Assembly (NCBI RefSeq): GCF_001015055.1
Contig: NZ_BBWZ01000029.1
Span: 1-63,186, forward strand
Length of the DNA: 63,186 nt
DNA from: Aneurinibacillus tyrosinisolvens
Lineage (GTDB): Bacteria > Bacillota > Bacilli > Aneurinibacillales > Aneurinibacillaceae
Direction: 5' to 3'
The position numbers were made by a program, and so were the translations under genes. Each line of letters begins with the position of its first letter. Position 1 is the first letter of the stretch. The notes beneath the pieces were generated by a model, which ran no database searches, was not told the DNA's origin, and saw only the letters and a program-made list of their open reading frames with translations. This document shows, piece after piece, positions 7,464-16,195 of the stretch.

Positions 7464-9136
7464 TCAGGCCCGCTTGGAACGCAAAATCCGCCAAATAAGG
7501 TATACGGAAATAATGCCTGCACCTAAGAGCGCAGTATCGGCAAAAAATGGCACCAGAGCACCGGATACCCTGCCTACAGCGAAAGCCTGGAGAATGCTGC
7601 CGCCAATAAAAAGCGCTCCCGCCAACCCGGTAAGGGAGAGACGATTGATCATTTTATTGAGCACATCGGCGGAGTTTTCGCTGATGCGCGTTTCCACCGT
7701 AAATTTCATATGGTTCCAGGCAAGCCGTTCAAGAATTTTGTTAACCCTGCGGGGGAAGGTTCCCACGAGCTTAAATGTTTCGGTGAGAAGGCTCGCATTG
7801 GAACGGTAGTTAAACCGCCGCGCCGTCCAGTTCTTCATAATGTTTACATCCGCTGTTTCTACCACGCTGTGAAAGCTGATTTCCGGACACAGCCAGCGGG
7901 CGGTTCCTTCCGCGGCCGAGAACCCCTTAGCCCACAGCGCAAGGCCGTTGGTATTTTGCAGTAGTTTTTCATGCCGATGGCAATAATGGACATCGTGAGG
8001 TTTCCCCAGTTGTAAATGGATGCCTGGTTGCTGTTCACATACTGAATCATCATGGACCGCATTTGATCCTTTAACTTCACCGGATCCGTATACATCGTTT
8101 GGTCAAGTATATCCATAACACATTCCACAGCGTCCTCAGCCTGGTTCACCCGAATATGCATAATCATTCGGAATAGAGCCTCCGTATGCAGGGTGTCCGT
8201 TCTTCCCGTCATCCCAAAATCGATGAGAACGCATTTCTTCGTATGCCTGTCTACAAGAATGTTAGAGCCGTGCGGGTCCCCGTGATAATACCCATTCAAG
8301 AAGGTTTTAATATAATAATGAGCGAGATCGGTCATGCGGAGCAGGCGCTCTTCGAATGTAAAGAAATCAACGGGAAACTCCTTTAACGACCAGCCATCAA
8401 CAAATTCCTGGATGAGCACTTTTTTTGTGACCATGTATACTTCCGGAACATGGAGCGTTTCAAACTCTTCGGCAATTTTTCGGTGGTCTTCCATCGCCGC
8501 CGCTTCGTTCTCCATATTCAGCTCGCTTAGTGAACTGCTGTAATAATCATTAATTAAATCCGGGAGATTAACAGAAGCCTGGAGGGGGCGGGGAAGGAAC
8601 CGCTGCACCCGTTTTACGAGTTTTCTAATGACGGCTATATCTGTTTGGAAAAGGCGGTCCACATTCGGACGGACAACCTTGACGGCACATTCCTTTCCTC
8701 CCCGCAGCCGGGCCCGGTACACCTGGGCAAGTGAAGCGGAACCGAGAGGCCTTGAATCAATCCATTCGAATGTCGCCATCCCGCTCGGCAGTTCATCGGA
8801 GAGAATGGCCTCAATCGATTCAAAAGGCATAGGCGGGACTTCATCGAGCAATGCACTCAACTCTTCAGTAATTTCAGCCGGCAGCAGTTCCTGCCGTGTA
8901 ACAAGCACCTGGCCCAGTTTAATAAACGTCGGGCCAAGCTCTTCAAAGGCAAGGCGCATCCTTTTTCCGACTTCCCGCATGTTTGTACGGGTGCTGAAAA
9001 CATGAAGCAGGCCGTGCTTTCCGAGAACAGAAATAATCGTACGGAACCTGGAAGCCGGGGTGATTTTCGCTCGCTCTTCCGACAGCTTGCCCTGGAGCGA
9101 GCGTGTTTCCGGTTTCTTTTCTTTTAATCCATACAT
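7464..9136 (-). pseudogene. ABC1/UbiB-family kinase-like protein, one-base frameshift
   Basis: Residues 1-400 are a typical UbiB/AarF/ABC1 atypical kinase: the KxGQ motif (IKLGQVLVTRQELLP), ATP-lysine region ECAVKVVRP, catalytic YHGDPHGSNILV and metal motif VLIDFGMTG. The first frame runs into nonsense (RCGLRGSRPRK). The true continuation, LWAKGFSAAEGTARWLCPE, is in the next frame and leads into a 133-residue carboxy end with two membrane helices, standard for UbiB. Adding one G in the GCCTTGCGCTG stretch at about 7940 restores a protein of about 557 residues. Role by family: isoprenoid quinone or membrane lipid homeostasis. GAGGTG precedes ATG 9136. Confidence 0.88.
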
Positions 9137-9182
9137 GATGTTTTCACCTCACCGTTCCTCTCCTGCCGGAGAGGCAGATAGT

Positions 9183-10679
9183 TTAGAAGTAAGCCATTGG
9201 AGCTTCATTCAAATCAACCATGACCGTTTTTGTTTCCAAATAGGCGTCCAGCGCATGCGCACCGAGTTCCCGTCCTAAACCGCTTTGCTTGTATCCGCCA
9301 AACGGGGCCGTCGGTGTAAGAACCTGGTACGTGTTGACCCAGATCGTTCCCGACTTAATCCTTTTCACCGTTCGAAGGGCTCGTTTAATGTCACGGGTCC
9401 ATACCGCAGCGGCAAGCCCGTATATCGTATCATTGGCCATCTGTACAACCTCATCCTCTGTATCAAAAGGAATCACACAGACGACAGGTCCAAAAATTTC
9501 CTCCTTTGCGATGGCCATGTCCGGCCTAACATCCGCAAAAACAGTCGGCTCAATAAAGTAACCGCCGTGCAGTCCCTCCGGTTTTCGGCCCCCTGTCATC
9601 AAGCGTGCCCTCTGTTCCTGTCCAAGCCGGATGTAATGCTCGATTCTTTCGAGCTGTTCGGCGCTAATAACCGGGCCGATGTCGGTTGCAAAATCCGTCC
9701 CCGCTCCGCACGTTAGCCCTGCCGTCCGCTCCGTTAAACGGGTGAGAAACGGTTCATACAGATCACGCTGAACGAATATCCTTGTCCCCGCCTGGCAGAC
9801 CTGTCCGGAATTGAGGAACACACCGAACAGCGAACCGGACACCGCCTCTTCTACGTCTGCGTCGGCAAAAATAATGTTGGGCGACTTCCCCCCCAACTCC
9901 AGGGTGACACGCTTAATGTGCTGGGCTGCGGAAGCCATAATGTGGCGTCCTGTCGCTGTTTCTCCCGTAAAGGCGATTTTGGGAACATCGGGGTGGCTTA
10001 CAAGGGTCTTTCCTGCCTCATCGCCCCCGGGTATAACGTTAATGACCCCTTCCGGAACACCTGCTTCGCTCATAATTTCCGCAAGTTTAAGGGCAGTGAG
10101 CGGTGTTTGCGGAGCCGGCTTCAGTACGATAGAGCACCCGGCTGCCAGCGCGGGAGCGATTTTCCATGCCGGCATAAGAAGCGGAAAATTCCAGGGCGTG
10201 ATAAGGCCGGCCACACCGATAGGCTCCTTTAACGTAAGCGTCATATATTCCTGAGGTCCCCCTGTCATATTGAAAGGGAGTGTCTGCCCGCTTACCTGGG
10301 AAGCAAGGCCGGCAAAATAATCAAACGTATCAATAACGAGCGGAATCTCGACAAACAGAGCTGTATTGATTGGCATCCCATTCTCCAGGGAGATAAGCGT
10401 AGCCAATTCCTGCTGGGATTCGCGGATTAACCGGGCGACTTTAGAGAGGATACGCCCCCTCTCAAGCACGGTCATTGCCAGCCATCTGCGCTCTATAAAA
10501 GAATCGTTCGCCGCTTTAACGGCACGGTTCACGTCTTCCTGTTCGGAAAAAGCTACTTCTACAAGCACCTCCCCGGTTGCCGGATTAAAGACAGGAAAGG
10601 TTTTTCCAGAAACCGATGGCACCCATTCACCATTTATAAATAGATGATTCCGAAATTTTATAGCACTCGTTTCCACCAT
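9183..10679 (-). CDS. NAD(P)+-dependent aldehyde dehydrogenase
   Basis: A 498-residue ALDH that oxidises aldehydes to acids. Catalytic Cys is in NSGQVCQAGTRIF (about 296), the catalytic Glu in LELGGKSPN, the oxyanion Asn in ITPWNFPLLMP, and the cofactor loop reads FTGETATG. The carboxy end GGYKQSGLGRELG is typical. AAGGAGG precedes ATG 10679. It is the last gene of a minus-strand trio (ADH, SCP2-like, ALDH), so the likely flux is alcohol to aldehyde to carboxylate. A hairpin between it and SCP2 may lower its expression. Confidence 0.92.
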   Translation of the reverse strand: MVETSAIKFRNHLFINGEWVPSVSGKTFPVFNPATGEVLVEVAFSEQEDVNRAVKAANDSFIERRWLAMTVLERGRILSKVARLIRESQQELATLISLENGMPINTALFVEIPLVIDTFDYFAGLASQVSGQTLPFNMTGGPQEYMTLTLKEPIGVAGLITPWNFPLLMPAWKIAPALAAGCSIVLKPAPQTPLTALKLAEIMSEAGVPEGVINVIPGGDEAGKTLVSHPDVPKIAFTGETATGRHIMASAAQHIKRVTLELGGKSPNIIFADADVEEAVSGSLFGVFLNSGQVCQAGTRIFVQRDLYEPFLTRLTERTAGLTCGAGTDFATDIGPVISAEQLERIEHYIRLGQEQRARLMTGGRKPEGLHGGYFIEPTVFADVRPDMAIAKEEIFGPVVCVIPFDTEDEVVQMANDTIYGLAAAVWTRDIKRALRTVKRIKSGTIWVNTYQVLTPTAPFGGYKQSGLGRELGAHALDAYLETKTVMVDLNEAPMAYF

Positions 10680-10738
10680 GTGCTTCCCTCCTTGTTACTG
10701 GCATACATGCAGCTGTCCATTCACCTGAAAGACGGGAA

Positions 10739-10766
10739 AAAGGCGCGGCGGTTTCCCGGCGCCCTT
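10739..10766 (-). terminator. Intercistronic hairpin, probable partial terminator
   Basis: On the minus strand AAGGGCGC pairs with GCGCCTT and TTT follows. It sits four bases after the SCP2-like stop and about 60 bases before the ALDH start. It may attenuate transcription into ALDH rather than end it completely. Confidence 0.55.
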
Positions 10767-10769
10767 CTA

Positions 10770-11189
10770 TTAGGCTTCAATTAAATCCTCCCTGTTGATT
10801 TGCACAAGGTAGTCTTTGTACATGCCATACAGCGGCTGAAGGGCCGGTACAACTTTAAGCGCTTTGGAAAGAGGCCCGACCGCCTGCATTTGCTGACGGG
10901 CCAGCGCCTGAGAGAGATCGACCTTGCCGAGCCAGAACCGGTGCCCTACGTCCGCATTCATTTTAAATGTAAGCAGGGGCTGAACATCCGTATCTCCAAG
11001 AATAAGGTTCATTTCCTCTCCGCCGTTTGTTTCCGGCATCATGGTCACTTTTCCTTCCGGGTTGCTGTACACATATTGAACCGGTCCGCCGACCTGGTTA
11101 ATCACCTTTGCCGATTCTGTATCGATAATCGATTTAAAGTAATTTCCTAATACGTCGTACAGTTCTTCTGAGTCTTTAAAAAATGGCAT
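10770..11189 (-). CDS. SCP2 sterol-carrier-like protein
   Basis: A 139-residue protein with the SCP2 fold pattern: an amino-terminal helix, then beta strands with VTMMPETNGGEEMNLILGDTDVQPLLTF split around residues 50-78. The closing WLGKVDLSQALARQQMQAVGPL helix-turn matches SCP2-like carriers. Such proteins bind acyl chains or other hydrophobic ligands in the cytosol. It is encoded 17 bases after the ADH stop with its own GGAGG. Its place between an ADH and an ALDH suggests that it presents a hydrophobic alcohol or aldehyde to them (inference). Confidence 0.72.
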   Translation of the reverse strand: MPFFKDSEELYDVLGNYFKSIIDTESAKVINQVGGPVQYVYSNPEGKVTMMPETNGGEEMNLILGDTDVQPLLTFKMNADVGHRFWLGKVDLSQALARQQMQAVGPLSKALKVVPALQPLYGMYKDYLVQINREDLIEA

Positions 11190-11206
11190 GTTTTTTCCTC
11201 CCTGTT

Positions 11207-12304
11207 CTAGAATTTAATAATGCCCCGGGCCACCTGGCCGTCCAGCATATCCTGAAACGCTTCATTTACTTGCGATAAATCGTATGTCCTGGTCATCAGT
11301 TCATCGAGCTTCAGTTTGCCGGCCTTGTATAAATCCAGAAGCTTCGGCAAATCAATCCGCGGGTTGCCCTGTCCGTACCATGTGCCGGTTAACGTTTTCG
11401 CCTGGGAAGGGATAGAGAACGCATTGATGCATACTTCTTCGTTCGGCGAGGCAATTCCAACAACAACAGCCGTTCCTGTCTTACGAAGGCAATTGTACGC
11501 CTGAGCGATCGTTTCAGGACGCCCGATGACCTCAAACGCATATTCCGCTCCCAGCTGATCCGTATAATCCAGCACGGTCATAATGACATCCTTTTCCCTG
11601 GCGTTAATCGTATGCGTGGCGCCGAACGTCCGGGCCATTTCCAGCTTGCGGTCCATCGTATCCACCGCAATAATCTTTTCCGCTCCCGAGAGTTTCGCCC
11701 CCTGGATTACGTTTAATCCGACACCCCCGGTACCGATGACCACGACACTGCTTCCCGGACGGACCTTTGCCGTATTGATAACTGCGCCCACACCCGTCAT
11801 TACACTGCAGCCCACAAGTGCCGCCAGCTCCAGCGGAACGTCTTTTCGAATCGGAATGGCGCTCGCTTCCGGTACAACCGTATATTCCGCAAAGGTCCCT
11901 GTCATGCTAAATTGATATACTTCTTCCCCGGCTAACTGAAACCGGGTTGTTCCGTCCCGCTGCGCTCCCATAAGGGCTGAAGCAGCAGCCGAATCACACA
12001 TATCATACCGGCTAATCTGGCAAAAATAGCATTCTCCGCATTCAGGGACCCACGACAGAACCACATGGTCACCGGGCTTTACGCGGGTTACACCATCGCC
12101 TACCGCTTCCACAATACCCGCACCCTCGTGCCCTAAGACAAGCGGAACCGGGAGCGGGAGATCGGCTTTGATAACATGCAGATCGCTGTGGCACACCCCC
12201 GCAGCCGCCATCTTAACGAGCACTTCACCCGGTTTCGGGTCCATAAGTTCCACGTCAAGGGTTTGAACCGGTTGTTCATAATCAAGCAAAACCGCTGCTT
12301 TCAT
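11207..12304 (-). CDS. Zinc-dependent alcohol dehydrogenase (MDR superfamily)
   Basis: A 365-residue medium-chain dehydrogenase of the class III-like group. Catalytic zinc ligands are Cys in AGVCHSDLH, His-Glu in GHEGAGIVE and a Cys near 170 (LVGCSVMTG). The structural zinc cluster is CGECYFCQISRYDMC, with slightly unusual spacing (C-x2-C-x2-C-x7-C as usual). The NAD-binding motif is GTGGVGLN followed by acidic VDTMDRK. First gene of the ADH-SCP2-ALDH operon; AGGAGAG precedes the ATG. Transcribed away from a LuxR-type regulator, from a shared 184-bp intergenic region. Confidence 0.9.
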   Translation of the reverse strand: MKAAVLLDYEQPVQTLDVELMDPKPGEVLVKMAAAGVCHSDLHVIKADLPLPVPLVLGHEGAGIVEAVGDGVTRVKPGDHVVLSWVPECGECYFCQISRYDMCDSAAASALMGAQRDGTTRFQLAGEEVYQFSMTGTFAEYTVVPEASAIPIRKDVPLELAALVGCSVMTGVGAVINTAKVRPGSSVVVIGTGGVGLNVIQGAKLSGAEKIIAVDTMDRKLEMARTFGATHTINAREKDVIMTVLDYTDQLGAEYAFEVIGRPETIAQAYNCLRKTGTAVVVGIASPNEEVCINAFSIPSQAKTLTGTWYGQGNPRIDLPKLLDLYKAGKLKLDELMTRTYDLSQVNEAFQDMLDGQVARGIIKF

Positions 12305-12426
12305 TCTCTCTCTCCTTTCGTTCGTAATTAAAGCGCTTTCTTATTCTCATATTTTCATATCCACACCGTCCGGTCTATCCCGTAAAACTGGGGGGGCAGG
12401 TAGGCCATTTTTAATGGTCTGATTAG

Positions 12427-12442
12427 CACTATCCAAATAGTG
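12427..12442. promoter_or_regulatory. Palindrome CACTAT-CCAA-ATAGTG, candidate operator
   Basis: Perfect 6-bp arms around a 4-bp centre, in the divergent region between the ADH operon and the LuxR-type regulator. It is followed by AT-rich GGTAATATTGTGATAATAT. Size and place fit a LuxR-family dimer site controlling either or both sides. This is a prediction only. Confidence 0.4.
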
Positions 12443-12488
12443 GTAATATTGTGATAATATTTATACCATTTCGAAACGGAGGAACGTT

Positions 12489-13547
12489 ATGTTGATTGCC
12501 AATCATTTAGCTCATTCAGCACATCTGGCTTCCGCATTTGAATCCTTTTCGCTGCCGGAGGAGATAGGATGGATTGCCCTTGTTCAGCGTACCGGCAAGG
12601 AATATACGCTCATTGGGGCAGCAGGGAATATTCCTTATTCTCTCGAAGATCTGGGGCAGCTAAAATCATCCCCTTCCGAAGCGCTTGTTCTGCCCTGCAC
12701 ATCGGAATATGAGATTTGGGTAAAGGCAGCTTCCTTTCATTCCCTCGCCCCCCTTCCCTGTTTGCGGGAGTTCCTGCATAACCTGCGCCTTCTTTTCCAT
12801 TCGGATAATCCGCCGAAAAAACTGGCGGATGAACATTTTCTATATGAAAAACTCTCCAGACTATATGAGAATATGATCAATATCCGCAGGCCGGAGATGC
12901 TGCAAACAGCAGCAGATTTATTCGCGGAGCTTCTTCATTTTAAACGTGTCTGCCTGTTCGCTTACTCGCCTAAAAAACAAAGCTTTTACGGCATTGTCGG
13001 ACATAATCTGAACAACGACTTGATTAAACGCATCCATGAGCCGTGGAGCAATATCCCTTTCGCTCCGCTCGTGCTTGCGTCCAGAATGCCGGCCTATGTT
13101 CCGGAGGTTTCCCGCCTAAATGGCTTGCCGGCCCGGTATATTGAACAGTTTGGCCTTACCTCACTCGTCGTCACACCGTTGGTCGCGGACAATCAAATTA
13201 TCGGTGCTGCCCTCATGGACCACGGCGGCGAATTTTTTGAGCCTTCCGGCGAAATTCTCCAGGCTTGTATGCAATTCGGCAACCATATCGGGAGGGTTAT
13301 CTACCACCAGCAAACAGTAAATAATGGAGAGTATTCGTCCTGGCTGCACGAGCGGCCGCTCAGCCCGCGGGAGGCGGAAGTCATCCAGCTTGCGGCGCTG
13401 GGGGAGAGTACGAAAGAAATTGCGGCCAGCCTCAGGCTTAGCGACTATACGGTACGCGATTATCTTACATCTGCCGTAGAAAAACTTAATGCGAGGAATC
13501 GTACGGAGGCTGTAGCCGTTGCTCTGCGCATGGGCATTATTCAGTAG
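12489..13547 (+). CDS. GAF-domain LuxR-family transcriptional regulator
   Basis: A 352-residue regulator. Residues about 120-275 resemble a GAF domain (LQTAADLFAELLHFKRVCLF through GAALMDHGGEFFEPSG). Residues 288-350 are a LuxR/GerE helix-turn-helix: LSPREAEVIQLAALGESTKEIAASLRLSDYTVRDYL, split here by description only, with the usual SxREaEV start and a changed recognition helix. No phosphoreceiver Asp is present, so a small ligand bound in the GAF domain is the likely signal. GGAGG precedes ATG 12489. It sits between the ADH operon (divergent) and R2lox (78 bp downstream), so it probably controls both. Confidence 0.85.
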   Translation: MLIANHLAHSAHLASAFESFSLPEEIGWIALVQRTGKEYTLIGAAGNIPYSLEDLGQLKSSPSEALVLPCTSEYEIWVKAASFHSLAPLPCLREFLHNLRLLFHSDNPPKKLADEHFLYEKLSRLYENMINIRRPEMLQTAADLFAELLHFKRVCLFAYSPKKQSFYGIVGHNLNNDLIKRIHEPWSNIPFAPLVLASRMPAYVPEVSRLNGLPARYIEQFGLTSLVVTPLVADNQIIGAALMDHGGEFFEPSGEILQACMQFGNHIGRVIYHQQTVNNGEYSSWLHERPLSPREAEVIQLAALGESTKEIAASLRLSDYTVRDYLTSAVEKLNARNRTEAVAVALRMGIIQ

Positions 13548-13569
13548 AGTCTACCCCCGGCTTTTTTCG

Positions 13570-13592
13570 GGATAGGAACCCTATTCTTTTTT
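13570..13592 (+). terminator. Weak terminator between regulator and R2lox
   Basis: ATAGG pairs with CCTAT around AAC and is followed by TTCTTTTTTC. The stem is short, so read-through from the regulator gene into R2lox is likely. Confidence 0.35.
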
Positions 13593-13630
13593 CGCTACGC
13601 TAGACATACCAAAACTAAGGAGGTATGTTT

Positions 13631-14515
13631 ATGAACAGGAACTACCAAACAGCAACGGGGTTAAAGCACGACTCTCTTCCTTTTCGCCTGTACCAAAAAG
13701 CGAAGAAATTCGGCCAGTGGGACCCGCTCGCCATTGATTTCACACAGGACAGAAAAGACTGGGGGAATTTCACGGATGAGGAAAGGCATTTTATCCTGCA
13801 AGTGCTCTCTCAATTCCAGGCAGGAGAAGAGGCCGTTACGATCGATTTGCTGCCTCTTGTGATGGCGGTAGCAGAGCAGGGGCATCTGGAAGAGGAAATG
13901 TATCTCACCACTTTCCTTTTTGAAGAGGCAAAGCATGTTGAGTTCTTCCGGCTGTTCTTTGACAGCCTCGGGCATACGGACATGCTGACACCGAATACAT
14001 CCGAAAACTATAACAGAATTTTCTCCGTTGAGCTCCCTTCTGCTATGCAGCGGCTCCGTACCGATACTTCACCTGAAGCTATCGTGAATGCATCGGTGAC
14101 ATATAATATGTTTGTAGAAGGTGTTCTTGCTGAGACCGGCTACCACGGTTTCCACATGTCGGCTGCGAAGAACAGAGTTCTGCCAGGTCTGTTGCAAGGG
14201 CTGGAGCACGCCAAACGGGATGAGTCCCGCCATATCGGGTACGGTACCTTCCTGCTCCAGCGTATGATTAGCGAAAACGGTGATTTATTCGATCTGGTAT
14301 CACAGAGAATGTCGGAATTAATGCCGCTGGCCATGGGGCTTATCGAGGATAACTATGCTCACTACGAAATTCCGCCCTTCGGTGTAGATGCTGATGAATA
14401 TTTAAACTTTGCTCTCAGACAGTTAGGCACACGGCTGGATGTGCTGGAGAGGGCACGCGGGAAATCGATGAATGAAATTTACCGAATGGAAGAGTCTGAA
14501 GCGGGAATTGTGTAA
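13631..14515 (+). CDS. R2-like ligand-binding oxidase (R2lox)
   Basis: A 294-residue ferritin-like dimetal protein. Counting from ATG 13631 (AAGGAGG seven bases upstream), the metal ligands of R2lox are all present: E66, E99, H102 (FEEAKH), E163 (MFVEG), E198 and H201 (RDESRHIGYG). The residues that form the Val-Tyr ether cross-link of known R2lox (Gk numbering V72, Y162) align with V69 (GEEAVTIDLL) and Y158 (ASVTYNMF). It is therefore R2lox and not ribonucleotide reductase beta: no radical-transfer tail or nrdA is nearby. R2lox assembles Mn/Fe, activates O2 and binds a long-chain fatty acid; its native substrate is unknown. The context with ADH, ALDH and a lipid carrier suggests lipid or hydrocarbon oxidation. 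Confidence 0.92.
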   Translation: MNRNYQTATGLKHDSLPFRLYQKAKKFGQWDPLAIDFTQDRKDWGNFTDEERHFILQVLSQFQAGEEAVTIDLLPLVMAVAEQGHLEEEMYLTTFLFEEAKHVEFFRLFFDSLGHTDMLTPNTSENYNRIFSVELPSAMQRLRTDTSPEAIVNASVTYNMFVEGVLAETGYHGFHMSAAKNRVLPGLLQGLEHAKRDESRHIGYGTFLLQRMISENGDLFDLVSQRMSELMPLAMGLIEDNYAHYEIPPFGVDADEYLNFALRQLGTRLDVLERARGKSMNEIYRMEESEAGIV

Positions 14516-14543
14516 GCGTATTCAAAAAAATGAATAAAAGATA

Positions 14544-14585
14544 ACAGGCGCTCTCCTTGTGTATAAGGAAAGCGCCTGTGTTTTT
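14544..14585 (+). terminator. Intrinsic terminator after R2lox
   Basis: A 9-bp stem ACAGGCGCT / AGCGCCTGT with further TCCTT / AAGGA pairing, followed by GTTTTTC. It starts 28 bases after the R2lox stop and also separates it from the convergent YitT-like gene. Confidence 0.85.
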
Positions 14586-14586
14586 C

Positions 14587-15201
14587 TTATAATGACTCTA
14601 TCTGTTCCTCGCTACCCCTCATAGGAGAAGAAGCCGGATACGGAATACGGCCTACCAGATAAACGCCCAGCGCACTAAACGCTGTAAGCACGAGCGAAAA
14701 AATCGTCTCTGTGGCTCCGATTAAAAAGAGAGTTAACGGATATACAGAGGAATCAATCAAAAAAATCGAACGGCTCAAAGAAAATCCGAATCGCTCATGG
14801 ACCATTTTCCCGAGGAGGGAGCCGCCGCCAAGGCTTGCGTTCATCCTGGCGAGAATGCCGAGCGCGGTCCCCATCGACAATCCTCCCGCAATACTCCCAA
14901 TCCAAATGTTGTGAATCCCAAAACGGAGCAGAGGCTCCTGCAGAAGGCCAATAAGCAAGGAGCAAACAGCCATACTCACAACGGATTTATAAAACAAGTC
15001 CCTATAGAAGAAAAAAGCAAGAAGAAAGAGCGGAAGGTTTAAAACAAAGATACCGACTCCAATATTGATATGGTACAGGTAATAACCCATCAAACTTAAG
15101 CCCGTCATCCCGCCGTTCATAATCTTATTGGGAACCGCAAACAAAATGTTTCCGACTGCAAAATACAAAATCGCTAAAAAAATAAAAAGATAGCTCTTCA
15201 T
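14587..15201 (-). CDS. YitT-family (DUF161) membrane protein
   Basis: A 204-residue membrane protein with about five helices. The family signature of YitT/DUF161 appears at the start: an NxLFAVPNKIMNGGMTGLS-like stretch near residues 18-36 and NLPLFLLAFFFYRD near 55. The usual carboxy-terminal DUF2179 domain is absent, giving the short form. Function is unknown. It starts five bases after the stop of the hydroxyacyl-CoA-dehydrogenase-like gene, so it ends the sugar-acid operon, though it may be a passenger. Confidence 0.8.
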   Translation of the reverse strand: MKSYLFIFLAILYFAVGNILFAVPNKIMNGGMTGLSLMGYYLYHINIGVGIFVLNLPLFLLAFFFYRDLFYKSVVSMAVCSLLIGLLQEPLLRFGIHNIWIGSIAGGLSMGTALGILARMNASLGGGSLLGKMVHERFGFSLSRSIFLIDSSVYPLTLFLIGATETIFSLVLTAFSALGVYLVGRIPYPASSPMRGSEEQIESL

Positions 15202-15206
15202 ACGTT

Positions 15207-16166
15207 TTAATTCTCGTCACTGTTTTGCTGAAGATCTTTTTTAACCCATTCAATGAGTTCTCTTTCACGTTCACGATTCATCTTCTCTGAAAACTCGGGC
15301 GGCCACTCATAAAACCCGGCGCCATTTTTCTGTCCGTATTTGCCTTCATCCACCAGCCCGCGCATCGTTTCCATCGATGCCTGAGCCGTGCTGAGATCTG
15401 GGAACAGGTAGCTTGAAATCGAATCAAACACGTCCAAACCGCCCATATCTGCGCTCATAAACGGCCCTGTAACCGGAAGGCGGCGGCCAATGCTGTACCG
15501 AACCGCTGCATCGATGTCCTCCATAGAAGCAACATCCGATTCAAGCAGATATTGCGCTTCTCTAAACAAAGCATACTGAAGGCGGTTTCCGATAGAACCG
15601 AGCACATCCTTCTTCACGACAATGGGTTTTTTGTTCATTGCATGGAGCAGATCAAGTGAGCGTTGTACCGTTTCGTTGGACGTATGCTCTCCCCTTACTA
15701 CTTCTACAAGCGGAATGAGGTGACCCGGATTCCAGAAATGTGTCACAACCGTACGTAAAGGCTGGCTCGTATGTAAAGCGATCTCTGTGGGGCTCAAGCC
15801 TGACGTGTTGCTGGCCAGAATGACACCTTCCGGGCATAAAGCATCCAGCTTTCTGAAGAGATCCTGCTTTAGCGCCAGGTTTTCCGGCACAGCCTCGATA
15901 ATAAAGGTAGCGTCAGCAATGCATTCTTCCATATTCGGGATGAAATGAATGCGCGATTCAATTTCTCTGCATTCTTGCTCTGATTCAATTGCACCGTACT
16001 GGTGAAGGACACCAAGCTTGTCCCGGACACCTTTTCGGCCGCGTTCAATATCCGCTTCATCATTTCCCCATACATTCACTTCAAACTTCGACCAGGCGGC
16101 CGTTAACGCAATTGAATGGCCCATTGTCCCTGCGCCGAGAATCGAAAGCTTTTCTTGATTTATCAT
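15207..16166 (-). CDS. 3-hydroxyacyl-CoA dehydrogenase-family NAD+ oxidoreductase
   Basis: A 319-residue protein: Rossmann domain with ILGAGTMGHSIA (residues 9-20), the conserved IIEAVPENLALKQ and SNTSGLSPTEI segments, and catalytic His in VTHFWNPGHLIPLVEVV, followed by the helical carboxy-terminal domain (VDEGKYGQKNGAGFYEW). Homologues act on 3-hydroxyacyl-CoA, L-carnitine or sugar acids such as L-gulonate. The N-PGH variant and the sugar-acid gene context favour a 3-hydroxy acid rather than a CoA thioester (inference). It follows the SDR gene by 29 bases. Confidence 0.82.
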   Translation of the reverse strand: MINQEKLSILGAGTMGHSIALTAAWSKFEVNVWGNDEADIERGRKGVRDKLGVLHQYGAIESEQECREIESRIHFIPNMEECIADATFIIEAVPENLALKQDLFRKLDALCPEGVILASNTSGLSPTEIALHTSQPLRTVVTHFWNPGHLIPLVEVVRGEHTSNETVQRSLDLLHAMNKKPIVVKKDVLGSIGNRLQYALFREAQYLLESDVASMEDIDAAVRYSIGRRLPVTGPFMSADMGGLDVFDSISSYLFPDLSTAQASMETMRGLVDEGKYGQKNGAGFYEWPPEFSEKMNRERERELIEWVKKDLQQNSDEN

Positions 16167-16195
16167 GTTTATCGCCCTCTCCTCTTTTTCAAAAA

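Noticed and set aside
13625..14515. Class I ribonucleotide reductase beta subunit
   Set aside because: The Val/Tyr cross-link residues of R2lox are present, the radical-transfer carboxy tail is absent, and no nrdA gene is nearby.
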